A stretch of DNA of 64,000 nt from Lapidilactobacillus wuchangensis. GTDB lineage: Bacteria; Bacillota; Bacilli; Lactobacillales; Lactobacillaceae. Shown here piece after piece: positions 56,505 through 64,000 of this stretch (positions are counted from its first letter, which is position 1; every line of letters starts with the position of its first letter). A program made the translations under genes and the position numbers. The stretch covers positions 84,322-148,321 of the forward strand of contig NZ_RHOU01000006.1 in assembly GCF_003946645.1 (NCBI RefSeq), in the 5' to 3' direction. The notes beneath the pieces were generated by a model, which made no database searches, was not told the origin of the DNA, and saw only the letters and a list, made by a program, of their open reading frames with translations.

Positions 56505-57839
56505 TTATCGTGAACGATTTGTTTGATGCTGATGCCAGTAGTAAACAGGGATGCCCAGTGCCGTTAAACCAATCCCGACTAACGCTAGTGACAGCTGGGT
56601 CATTAATGTCGAAATAACAATGAACAAACCGCCGGCAATGGCAATTAAGGGGACTAACGGATATCCCCAAACTTTGTATGGTCGCAGCAGATCGGGTTGC
56701 CGATGGCGCAGGATAAAAACGGCGCCAAAGATCATGGTATTGAAGACCCACATCACGAAGACCAACATATCAGTTAAATAATTAAAGTTGCCCAGTAACA
56801 TCATCAGTAATGCCACGGCTAATTGGAACAAGGCACCCCAAATTGGTACTCGCGTTACTTTGGTGATTTTACGGAAATGCTTGGCTAAAGGAATCGTGCC
56901 ATTCACACCCATCGCGTAAGCAACCCGCATTCCCGTCATCGTGTAACCATTAATTGCGCCATAAACAGACACCAAAATCCCAATCGTGACCAAGCGACCA
57001 CCCGCCTGGCCAAATATCACACCAGCACTAGCGGCGGCCGCGGTGGGATTGCTGGCCAGTTGACTGATTGGTAAAGTCTTTAAAAAAGCAAGATTAATCA
57101 ACGCATAAACTAACGTGGTCAATCCTAAACCGGCCACAATTGCAATTGGTAAATGACGCCGGGGATTTTTCATTTCGCCAGCCATATTGCCGACACTGAT
57201 CCAACCGTCGTAGGCGAACATCGTGGCTAATAAACCACCGTTCAGCGCTGTAAACCACGAAACACCGTGTCCCGGCTGAATCGGCCAAAGTGCCACAGTT
57301 TGCCCATGAGGACTAGTTAAACCGAAAATAATAATCAAGGCAATCGGAATTAATTTAATAAACAAAGTCAAATTTTGAACGAAGCTACCTAATCGAGCAC
57401 CTAATAAATTAAGGCCGGTAATTGACAAGGCCACTAGCGCAGCAATCGGAACAATTAACGGTTGGCTGAGGCCGAGCAAGCTGACTAATTGAGTGGCAAA
57501 AATAATGCTTAAGGCGGCAATATTGGCGGGATAATAAATCAAGATTTGCGCCCACCCCAATAAAAACGACGGCATTTTACCATAGGCAGCCTCAATGTAA
57601 TTGACCGCGCCACCGGCTTTCGGAATCGAAGTAGCAATTTCCGCTAAACAAAGGCCGCCAGCAATCGTCAAGAAACCGGCAATAATCCAGACCAGCAGTA
57701 GCACACTGGCGGAACGTGTTTGCTGCGCTAAAATTGAAATTTTGAAAAAGACACCACCGCCAATGACGGTGCCCATGACTGTTGCTAAAGCTGAGGTCAG
57801 CCCCATTGCCTTCTCAAGTTGTTCTTTCGGTTGTCCCAT
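56505..57839 (-). CDS. Amino acid permease, APC/LAT type
   Basis: A 444-residue transporter with twelve helices. The first helix carries the substrate-binding TVMGTVIGGGVFFK, and the sixth the motif FAYDGWISVGNMAGEMKNP. It resembles the SteT serine/threonine exchanger, but substrate is not certain. ATG 57839 lies eight bases after AAAGGA; a GTG two codons earlier is too close to that site. Confidence 0.9.
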   Translation of the reverse strand: MGQPKEQLEKAMGLTSALATVMGTVIGGGVFFKISILAQQTRSASVLLLVWIIAGFLTIAGGLCLAEIATSIPKAGGAVNYIEAAYGKMPSFLLGWAQILIYYPANIAALSIIFATQLVSLLGLSQPLIVPIAALVALSITGLNLLGARLGSFVQNLTLFIKLIPIALIIIFGLTSPHGQTVALWPIQPGHGVSWFTALNGGLLATMFAYDGWISVGNMAGEMKNPRRHLPIAIVAGLGLTTLVYALINLAFLKTLPISQLASNPTAAAASAGVIFGQAGGRLVTIGILVSVYGAINGYTMTGMRVAYAMGVNGTIPLAKHFRKITKVTRVPIWGALFQLAVALLMMLLGNFNYLTDMLVFVMWVFNTMIFGAVFILRHRQPDLLRPYKVWGYPLVPLIAIAGGLFIVISTLMTQLSLALVGIGLTALGIPVYYWHQHQTNRSR

Positions 57840-57845
57840 AATCAC

Positions 57846-58202
57846 GTTCCTTTTATTCTAAAATCACTGACAAACATCTCTGACTAAATCAGGTTCATTG
57901 TTCATATCTTACAGGTTTTTAGAAAATGAGAAAAGCTTTTTTGGGTGCAACATTTTCACCACTAAGCCTTGCAAACGCTCTATTTAATTAAGCAATCCCG
58001 TTATTTCCTTTTAGAATCGACATTCATGAATTGACGAACATTTTTGTCACCTCAACCCAACGATTTTTCTGTTAAATGTTAACACGACCCGCGTAAGCGC
58101 TTAAAAATCAGTCGTTGGACTGAGTTACCAAACGGCAAGTATGGTAGAATGAGCTTATTCAAAAGCAAGTCGATTATTGAACAAAGGAGGGAGGAACACA
58201 GG
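57846..58202. other. Divergent intergenic region
   Basis: This gap of about 360 bases separates the divergent APC permease and SPFH genes. It has a TGGTAGAAT extended -10 element at about 58142-58150 facing the SPFH genes and a palindrome TAAGCGCTTA near 58093-58102. I see no gene, riboswitch or T-box. Confidence 0.45.
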
Positions 58203-58397
58203 ATGTTAGATGACCGTTTAATTGGCATGACCTTTTACAACACCTCGCAATTAGATACGGGGGTGGTGGAATTATTCGGTGTTTATTACCATTACCGAAT
58301 TGAAGGCCAAGCCAAATTTGGCGATAGCCTCGAAGTCTTTCGTGTTTCGCCCCTATTCCTTTATGTCAGAAGACAGGATGATCGACTCAAATTTTAA
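58203..58397 (+). CDS. Small protein upstream of the SPFH gene
   Basis: 64 residues, soluble, rich in aromatic and charged residues (MLDDRLIGMTFYNTSQLD, VELFGVYYHYRIEGQ). The start is ATG 58203, behind a strong GGAGGGAGG site; the open frame continues 18 codons upstream over the promoter and is rejected there. It ends 14 bases before the SPFH gene and is surely co-transcribed. I do not recognise the family; a role as partner of the SPFH protein is inference. Confidence 0.7.
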   Translation: MLDDRLIGMTFYNTSQLDTGVVELFGVYYHYRIEGQAKFGDSLEVFRVSPLFLYVRRQDDRLKF

Positions 58398-58411
58398 AGG
58401 GAGGCTTTTGT

Positions 58412-59350
58412 ATGTTTAATACTATTGTAACCATTGCAATTGTGGTTGTTGTGCTAATCTTGCTGTTGTGGATTTTCTTCTCCTCAATCGCAATTATTCA
58501 CACCGGCGAAGTGGGCATCGTCGAACGTTTAGGGGTTTACGTTAAAACTTTGCAACCTGGATTTCATATGGTTGTGCCATTGATCTATCGTATTACTGAA
58601 GTCGTTAACATGAAACAAATTCCGATGCGCGTTGCGGAACAGGAAGTTATCACCAAGGATAACGTTGTGGTCAAAATTTCTGAAACATTGAAATATCATA
58701 TCACTGACGTTAATTCTTACGTCTACAAAAACAAAGACTCTGTCACTAGTATGGTGCAAGATACTCGAGCTGCTTTGCGGGGCATCATTGGTAACATGGA
58801 TTTGAACGATGTCTTAAATGGCACCGAACAAATCAACCATTCTTTGTTTGACCAACTTAGTGAAGTCACAGCTGGTTATGGTTTAAATGTTGACCGGGCT
58901 AACATTGACTCCGTTGAAGTTGACCAAGATATTCAAGAATCAATGAACAAATTATTGCGTGCTTCTCGTGAAAAGGAAGCTAACATTATGCAGGCTGAAG
59001 GTTTGAAACAAGCTGCCATTGCTAACGCCGAAGGTGGCAAGCAATCAGCTATTTTACAAGCCGAAGGTAACAAGAAAACCCAAATCTTGGAAGCCGAAGG
59101 TCGCGCTCAAAGTCAGCGGTTGCTCTACGAATCAATTCGTGATCAGATCAACTCGGTTAATGACGCCTTAGTTAAAAACTCTGACGCTTATCTTCAATAT
59201 AAGAATATTGAAGCCATGGAGAAGATGGCTGAAGGTGCTAACAACACAATTGTCATGCCATCAGCTTCGCTTGATCGTTTGGCTAATATTCCTGCTGCTA
59301 AGAAGCTTTGGGACCAAACGACAACTAAGCCAGCACCTAAGAAGCTTTAG
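58412..59350 (+). CDS. SPFH/stomatin-like membrane protein
   Basis: 312 residues. One N-terminal membrane helix (about 5-29) is followed by the SPFH domain (GEVGIVERLGVYVKTLQPGF, partly quoted) and a long coiled coil with repeated AEG units (MQAEGLKQAAIANAEGGKQS) that drives oligomer formation. Such proteins organise membrane microdomains and control membrane proteases. No NfeD gene is adjacent. The ATG follows GGGAGG. Confidence 0.92.
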   Translation: MFNTIVTIAIVVVVLILLLWIFFSSIAIIHTGEVGIVERLGVYVKTLQPGFHMVVPLIYRITEVVNMKQIPMRVAEQEVITKDNVVVKISETLKYHITDVNSYVYKNKDSVTSMVQDTRAALRGIIGNMDLNDVLNGTEQINHSLFDQLSEVTAGYGLNVDRANIDSVEVDQDIQESMNKLLRASREKEANIMQAEGLKQAAIANAEGGKQSAILQAEGNKKTQILEAEGRAQSQRLLYESIRDQINSVNDALVKNSDAYLQYKNIEAMEKMAEGANNTIVMPSASLDRLANIPAAKKLWDQTTTKPAPKKL

Positions 59351-59392
59351 TTTCCTGATTGCAACATGCAGCTTGGGTTAAGAATAGTGTGC

Positions 59393-59970
59393 TAGGCTAG
59401 ATCTTCCCCAATTGGGAGAGGTGGTTGCTGGGCGATTTAGAGGGCGTGGAACACTGTGGCCGTCGATTTGAACCAATTCAAAACCAAATTGTTTCAAATT
59501 CGAGGCTTATTCTAAGCGATAAATCGCTAAGAATAATTTCACAGCTGACGCCAATCGCCCAGCAACCACCTGATGAAATTAACAAAACTCAGCACCACTG
59601 CTTTGAAAAACAAATTGAAGTAAACTAAAGAGTCTGTTTGACAAGTTTTCTGGAAATAAACCAGAAACTGTCAGACAGGCTCTTTTTGATATTGCTATTC
59701 AGTTGTGACAACAATTTGAATCAAGTTGATTAGTCCCGCCACAATTGCCAGAAGCACCACCAAAGCTGAAGTGCACTACCTCAACTCCAGACGGAATGGA
59801 GGGTGTGGTTGTCAGCCGCCAAATTTGTCTTATTGCTTTAGCAATTAGACAAAGGCTCGTATTGATGACAATTTGGTCTGTAATTGGCATCAATCGATGC
59901 CGGCAGCGTTCCACAACCAGCAAGCCCGCAATGCAGTCAGAACCAGTTCCGTTTGTATACCTTCACTAGG
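59393..59970 (-). repeat. Dispersed structured repeat, best-preserved copy (G)
   Basis: The full element lies between the convergent SPFH and acetyltransferase genes, in the opposite orientation to copy B. The type-1 module (59419-59571) closes with a perfect 19-base stem, AGGTGGTTGCTGGGCGATT with its complement, and is uninterrupted. The central hairpin (59627-59685) pairs AAAGAGTCTGTTTGACA with TGTCAGACAGGCTCTTT with few mismatches and has A and T runs. The type-2 module (59806-59919) has TGGTTGT/ACAACCA arms. It is the best template for a covariance model. Confidence 0.9.
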
Positions 59971-60037
59971 TTTTGAACTTGGTCATTCAATTGACTCAAA
60001 CCAGAACGAGCAGACACTTTTCTGTTTTAAAATGTGC

Positions 60038-60646
60038 TTATTCCCGATAATATTGGTCACGTTGCGCCTGCCAATAATCATGATCAGCTTGCGTGATTGG
60101 TCGCAGTACCCGACATGGATTTCCCACTGCAATGACGTTGGCTGGAATATCCTTCGTCACTACCGAACCAGAGCCGATGACAGTATTGTCGCCAATCGTC
60201 ACCCCGGGATTAACGACGGTACTGCCGCCAATCCAAACATTATTGCCAATCGTAATTGGGTAGCCATATTCCAACTGTTCATTACGAATTGCGGCATCAA
60301 TGGGATGACCCGCAGTGTATAAGCAAACTCGCGGAGCCATCATTACGTTGTCACCAATATGAATCGGCGCAACGTCTAAAAAGAGACAATCATAATTGGC
60401 ATAAAAATTTTCGCCAATATAAGTATTAACGCCATAATCACAGTGAAACTCTGGTTCAATATGAATTTCTTGACCAGTTTTACCGAAAAACTTCTTCAGT
60501 AGGCTAACTCGATATTCCTCTTGTTCCTCCGTGGTCTGATTGAATAATCGTAAAAGTTGTTTACGGCGGGCACTCATTGCTCGTAATTCTGGATCAGCAG
60601 CCCGATATAACTCGCCGGCTAACATGCGTTCCTTCTCTGACTTCAA
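60038..60646 (-). CDS. Sugar O-acetyltransferase, maltose/galactoside type
   Basis: A 202-residue left-handed beta-helix transferase of the Maa/LacA group. An N-terminal Mac domain (MKSEKERMLAGELYRAADPEL, partly quoted) is followed by hexapeptide repeats (IGDNVMMAPRVCLYT, IGNNVWIGGSTVVNPGVTIG) with the catalytic His in TAGHP. It acetylates a sugar with acetyl-CoA, probably for detoxification. It stands alone between repeat copy G and the FAH-family gene. Confidence 0.91.
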   Translation of the reverse strand: MKSEKERMLAGELYRAADPELRAMSARRKQLLRLFNQTTEEQEEYRVSLLKKFFGKTGQEIHIEPEFHCDYGVNTYIGENFYANYDCLFLDVAPIHIGDNVMMAPRVCLYTAGHPIDAAIRNEQLEYGYPITIGNNVWIGGSTVVNPGVTIGDNTVIGSGSVVTKDIPANVIAVGNPCRVLRPITQADHDYWQAQRDQYYRE

Positions 60647-60751
60647 CTCAACTTGCCTCCATTAACTAATGTCTTAGTTTTAAATGCACTAAACATCCTC
60701 GTTTAAAATCACAGCATCTAGTTTAACGAAGAAAAAGCTGCCAAGCAAGCG

Positions 60752-61552
60752 CTATTTCAAGTCAATCGTTAATTTGCCTAATTGCGTTATTTGACTAATT
60801 AATTGGTCACCAGACTGCAGAAATTCTTGTGGTGAACGGCCTGCACCTACACCGCCCGGCGTTCCGGTGAAAATAAGGTCACCAGGAACAAGTGCAACAA
60901 TTGTGGACAGATAACTGACCAAATCGGCCACACCGAAAATTAAATTTTTCAATTGACTATGTTGCTTTTCCACGCCATTAACCGTGGTAGTTAAGATCAA
61001 GTCGCCTAAATGATCGACTTCATCAGCTGTGGTTAACCAAGGACCAGTTGGGGCAAAGTTGGCGTAAGATTTAGCCAGCGAAAATTGCGGCTTATCATTG
61101 GCAAACTGCAACTGCCGATCGGACAAATCTTGCCCGACCATATAGCCAGCAACATGATTCATGGCGGCAGCAGTCGATATTTGCCGACCACCAGCACCTA
61201 TAACAATGACTAATTCCGTTTCCCAATCAGTTTTGGGACTGGGAATTTGTACAGTTGGTGCCGGTCCTGTTAATGAACTCGGAAACTTGGTGAAGACATT
61301 GGGACTTTGCGGCGCCTGGGTGGCTAATTCAGTCAGATGCTGACGATAATTAAAGCCCACCGCAAAAATTTGCTGTGGCGCCGTAATTGGTGCTTGTAAC
61401 TCACGTAAATCTGGCAACGGCTGGACTGAGCCCAAATTTAATGGTTGATCCAATTGTAATAATAATGCTTGCACGTTGGTTTCATTTAAGATGGGGCGAT
61501 ATTGTTGATCTTGGATTAAGATCGGTTGATTTTGATACATCGCAAGTTTCAT
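60752..61552 (-). CDS. Fumarylacetoacetate hydrolase-family protein
   Basis: 266 residues with the FAH fold: AVGFNYRQHLTEL, the metal-binding region TDWETELVIVIGAGGRQIS, GYMVGQDLSDR, and the closing VPGDLIFTGTPGGVG. Members act as acylpyruvases, oxaloacetate decarboxylases or 2-keto-4-pentenoate hydratases. No degradation pathway is encoded nearby, so a housekeeping acylpyruvase or oxaloacetate decarboxylase role is more likely. Confidence 0.87.
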   Translation of the reverse strand: MKLAMYQNQPILIQDQQYRPILNETNVQALLLQLDQPLNLGSVQPLPDLRELQAPITAPQQIFAVGFNYRQHLTELATQAPQSPNVFTKFPSSLTGPAPTVQIPSPKTDWETELVIVIGAGGRQISTAAAMNHVAGYMVGQDLSDRQLQFANDKPQFSLAKSYANFAPTGPWLTTADEVDHLGDLILTTTVNGVEKQHSQLKNLIFGVADLVSYLSTIVALVPGDLIFTGTPGGVGAGRSPQEFLQSGDQLISQITQLGKLTIDLK

Positions 61553-61694
61553 TTAAAGTCCCTCATTCCTCGATATTTTGACTTCATTGTGCCGCTTTTA
61601 ATCGTAAATGGCAATGAATCAAAATTTAAATCCATTTCAGACTGATCACCGAATCGTCAAGACTACCCAAGACTTTTAAAACCGAAATAAATTA

Positions 61695-61752
61695 AAAAAT
61701 GAGTGCGGCTACAGATAATTAATTATCCTAGCCCACTCATTCTTAAATTCAG
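61695..61752 (-). terminator. Terminator of the XRE regulator gene
   Basis: AATGAGTG pairs with CACTCATT around an inner GATAATTAATTATC palindrome. On the minus strand a T-rich run follows. It lies about 30 bases after the regulator's stop codon. Confidence 0.75.
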
Positions 61753-61778
61753 CAACAGTTTTCAACTTAAAATACTAA

Positions 61779-62108
61779 TTAAAACATTCTAAACGTATAT
61801 TTCAAAATCATCAACAGCGGCACCAATAATCCCCAGAATAACGCCATAATCAGGCCGATTAAGCGCCAATCAAAAGAACGACCAGCCGTTAACAAATGCT
61901 GCTTAACTTCTGGATCACCTTTGACCAGAGTATCTAAGGATAAATGGAACAGATCACTTAATAAAATCAATTCTGCAATGGTGGGTAAGCTAGTGCCAGT
62001 CTCCCAACTAATAATTGTTTTGACCGGCAGCTGTAGCTTAGCAGCCAATTCGATTTGGCTCCAATGAAGTTGTTGACGATTTTCACTGATTGTTGACGCG
62101 AGATTCAT
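61779..62108 (-). CDS. XRE-family regulator with a membrane anchor
   Basis: 109 residues: a helix-turn-helix (about 9-60, LHWSQIELAAKLQLPVKTIISWE in part, GTSLPTIAELILLSDLF) and one C-terminal hydrophobic helix (about 82-102). Membrane-tethered XRE proteins of this size are common in lactobacilli but their signals are unknown. It follows the antiporter gene by 91 bases on the same strand. Confidence 0.83.
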   Translation of the reverse strand: MNLASTISENRQQLHWSQIELAAKLQLPVKTIISWETGTSLPTIAELILLSDLFHLSLDTLVKGDPEVKQHLLTAGRSFDWRLIGLIMALFWGLLVPLLMILKYTFRMF

Positions 62109-62199
62109 TGCTAAGACTCCTTCCTAACAGTGACAATCTCGATTATCAGTTGTATTTCCGCTCCCCCATTGCATTATAACATGGTCATTCTCCAGCTGA

Positions 62200-63789
62200 C
62201 TAAACCACTTGACTAGCCGGATCAAGAACCAAGGACTCCGCCACCAGAATTTCACTGTACAGTTCGTGAATATAGCTATTATCTACCATATGCTGCTTAC
62301 TTAAATCGTATAAATACCGGCGCTCGGCATCAAAAGCCCGCATTAAGGCTCGACTTTGTTCGGCTGTTTGAGTTGGGGTTAAAGTAATGTGTTCTAAATT
62401 GGTCTGATGCCATTCATGAAAGAAAGTGTGCAACGTGTTGGCCTGAATTTGATCACGTAAATCATAAGTCACATTAGCCGCCACTTCTTGACAAAGCCCC
62501 ATTTTCTCAGTTTCACTAATTGCTGCCGCGACCATGGCTTCACGCATTTGACCCATGATGCGATCGCGATTTTCTTCATCAGCGTCCACTGGCAAAATGA
62601 TTTTAAAAACAATTAGCGGCACTAACATGCTGAGCACAATCACCACTGTCTCAATTACCACTGCTAACGCATACGTTGTTTGACTCAAAAAACTACTGAT
62701 CGAAAAAGTCATCGCTAGTGTAACGGTGCCATGAACGCCGCCTAAAGCAAAAATCAACGCTGATTGATGCGAACGATCGGCCACAAAAAAACGACCATAT
62801 AAATAGCGAGAGCCAATTAACACGGCATAAACTAGCAAGCCAACAGCCAGCCAATGCCAAGAATCATACAACACATGATGATAAGGTTGACCGTCAACAA
62901 TTCGCACTAAATTAACGCCTAGAACTACAAAAATATAACTATTTAAAATTTCGGTGGTAAACTGCACCATCTCGACGCCAAAATGAGTTTGTTTTGGCGA
63001 GCTGAAACGACTGCGGGCCACTTCGCTATTATTGATCAGGCCTGCTACGACCACGGCAATAATACCAGAAACACCTAGCTCTTCCGCAATCAAGTAAATA
63101 ATAAACGGTGTCATTAAGTAAATTAAATTCTGAATCGAGGCCACATTGCCATTACTGCGCAATAATAACTGCCGCAACAACATAATCACGATGGCAATCA
63201 CGCTACCAACCAAAATGCCACCCAGAGTCGTAAAAATTAATTCCCAAGTATTTTGCCAAAAAGTTAAATGACCAGTACGCAACCATAACAAGCCCGCCTG
63301 TAACAAAACTAGGCCAGTAGCATCATTAAACATGGATTCAAAAACTAAAGTCTTCCGCACTGGTCGCGATATTTTACGACCTTCAACCACCGCATCGAAC
63401 GCCGTTGCATCGGTGGGAACTGCAATCGCCACAATTACTAAAGCCAATGCTAATTGCTCGCCAAAGACCCAATGCAATAATGCGGCGCCAATGACTGCTG
63501 TGGCAATGGCCAACCAGATTGCCGTGCCCATAATGCTGCCAATTCGTTTACGAACAAAAAAGATTGGTGTTCGCTGACCCTCAAAGTATAATAACGGTGC
63601 TAAAAACAGAATCATAAACATTTCATCATTAAAGACTGGAATAAAACGATTCGTTAATGGCCAAATGCCAATTAAAATCCCCAGTCCAATACTAATGTAG
63701 GTACTAGCAATTCCCGGAATAAAACGCGCCCCAATATTACTAATCACTACTGCCAATAAAACAATTAGCATCGCGATGACCATTGTCAT
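62200..63789 (-). CDS. CPA1-family sodium/proton antiporter
   Basis: A 529-residue transporter: about twelve helices in the first 400 residues with the ion-binding motifs AIAVPTDATAFDAV and FESMFNDATGLVL, then a cytoplasmic helical tail of about 120 residues. It exchanges Na+ (or K+) for H+, as do NhaK and YjbQ relatives. The start is ATG 63789, seven bases after GGGGGA; a TTG five codons earlier overlaps that site. Confidence 0.9.
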   Translation of the reverse strand: MTMVIAMLIVLLAVVISNIGARFIPGIASTYISIGLGILIGIWPLTNRFIPVFNDEMFMILFLAPLLYFEGQRTPIFFVRKRIGSIMGTAIWLAIATAVIGAALLHWVFGEQLALALVIVAIAVPTDATAFDAVVEGRKISRPVRKTLVFESMFNDATGLVLLQAGLLWLRTGHLTFWQNTWELIFTTLGGILVGSVIAIVIMLLRQLLLRSNGNVASIQNLIYLMTPFIIYLIAEELGVSGIIAVVVAGLINNSEVARSRFSSPKQTHFGVEMVQFTTEILNSYIFVVLGVNLVRIVDGQPYHHVLYDSWHWLAVGLLVYAVLIGSRYLYGRFFVADRSHQSALIFALGGVHGTVTLAMTFSISSFLSQTTYALAVVIETVVIVLSMLVPLIVFKIILPVDADEENRDRIMGQMREAMVAAAISETEKMGLCQEVAANVTYDLRDQIQANTLHTFFHEWHQTNLEHITLTPTQTAEQSRALMRAFDAERRYLYDLSKQHMVDNSYIHELYSEILVAESLVLDPASQVV

Positions 63790-63871
63790 ATTATTTTCCC
63801 CCAAGATTTTTCTAACGATATTATACCTAGTCTAGACAAGCGACACAAACGAAAGGCTACAGCTTCTTAAG

Positions 63872-64000
63872 AGCTGGTGAAGTGGTTGAAACGGAATTGA
63901 GTCTGACTGCATTGCGGGCTTGTTGGTTGTGGAACGCGGCCGGCATCGATTGATGCCAATTTTTCAAATTGTCATCAATACGAGCCTTTGTCTAATTGCT
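63872..64000 (+). repeat. Dispersed structured repeat, cut by the window edge (copy H)
   Basis: The left end of a copy in the same orientation as B: GAAACGGAATTGAGTCTGAC, then the type-2 arm GGTTGTGGAACGCGGCCGGC, the second inner hairpin (ATTGATG with CATCAAT), and the first arm of the next hairpin. It closely matches copy G and runs out of the window. Confidence 0.85.

Noticed and set aside
57846..58202. T-box or amino-acid riboswitch ahead of the APC permease
   Set aside because: No T-box core or specifier stem is visible, and the leader on the minus strand is too short and unstructured.
59419..59919. Retron or tRNA-like genes in the repeat modules
   Set aside because: No reverse transcriptase is nearby, and although GTTCC recalls a T-loop, the modules have two hairpins, no CCA end and no anticodon arm.
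59425..60322. Open frames of 67-149 codons between the SPFH and acetyltransferase genes
   Set aside because: They cover repeat copy G or run antisense through the acetyltransferase gene, and none has a suitable ribosome site.

Overview
The window looks like chromosomal DNA of a member of the Lactobacillaceae. The evidence is Shine-Dalgarno-led, fairly AT-rich low-GC Gram-positive genes. It also includes a malolactic cluster (mleR/mleS/mleP), PepC and PepF peptidases, a GH65 maltose phosphorylase with beta-phosphoglucomutase, DUF4828 and DUF3284 proteins, and cre-like sites. I cannot name the species. I see no transposase, phage gene, CRISPR array, rRNA or tRNA.

Layout. 1-2.7 kb: radA (cut by the window edge), dut, a GNAT gene and rpiA. 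3.4-7.4 kb: malate fermentation genes (mleP, mleS, divergent mleR) and a 56-residue membrane protein. 7.4-9.9 kb: a GNAT gene and a purine permease broken by a frameshift. 10.5-26.6 kb: a maltose/maltodextrin regulon. It holds pgmB, malP, an MgtC-like gene, a six-gene operon (two tyrosine phosphatases, malE, malF, malG, yvdJ), two cytoplasmic GH13 enzymes, a metallophosphatase and a LacI-type regulator. Three promoters in it carry the same 14-bp operator at nearly the same distance upstream of the -35 box. 26.8-36.9 kb: housekeeping genes (pepC, gpm-like, pepF, tsaE, pta, ung, HAD phosphatase, GNATs). 37-42.4 kb: a TetR regulator, a UgpCAEB-type ABC importer and an ACT-domain protein. 42.9-46.3 kb: an ABC exporter divergent from a two-component system. 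46.4-52.4 kb: beta-glucoside PTS genes with a GH1 enzyme and an Eis-like acetyltransferase. 52.5-63.8 kb: DEAD-box helicase, oxidoreductase, DUF4828, CPBP protease, APC permease, SPFH protein, sugar O-acetyltransferase, FAH-family protein, XRE regulator and a CPA1 antiporter.

The most unusual content is non-coding. About ten copies or remnants of one dispersed repeat family fill most of the long gene-free gaps. A full copy is about 0.57-0.75 kb. It has two modules, each able to fold into a three-way junction, on either side of a long hairpin that resembles a bidirectional terminator. The helices differ between copies but stay paired, while an internal loop (CA opposite GTTCC) is constant. This pattern of paired changes suggests a conserved RNA or single-stranded DNA structure rather than decayed coding sequence. 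In three copies one module lies nested inside another. I do not recognise the family.

Functionally, the maltodextrin genes form a complete route: ABC uptake, GH13 trimming, phosphorolysis by MalP and PgmB. They lack their own ATPase, which the UgpC/MsmK-type protein at 37.8 kb might supply.
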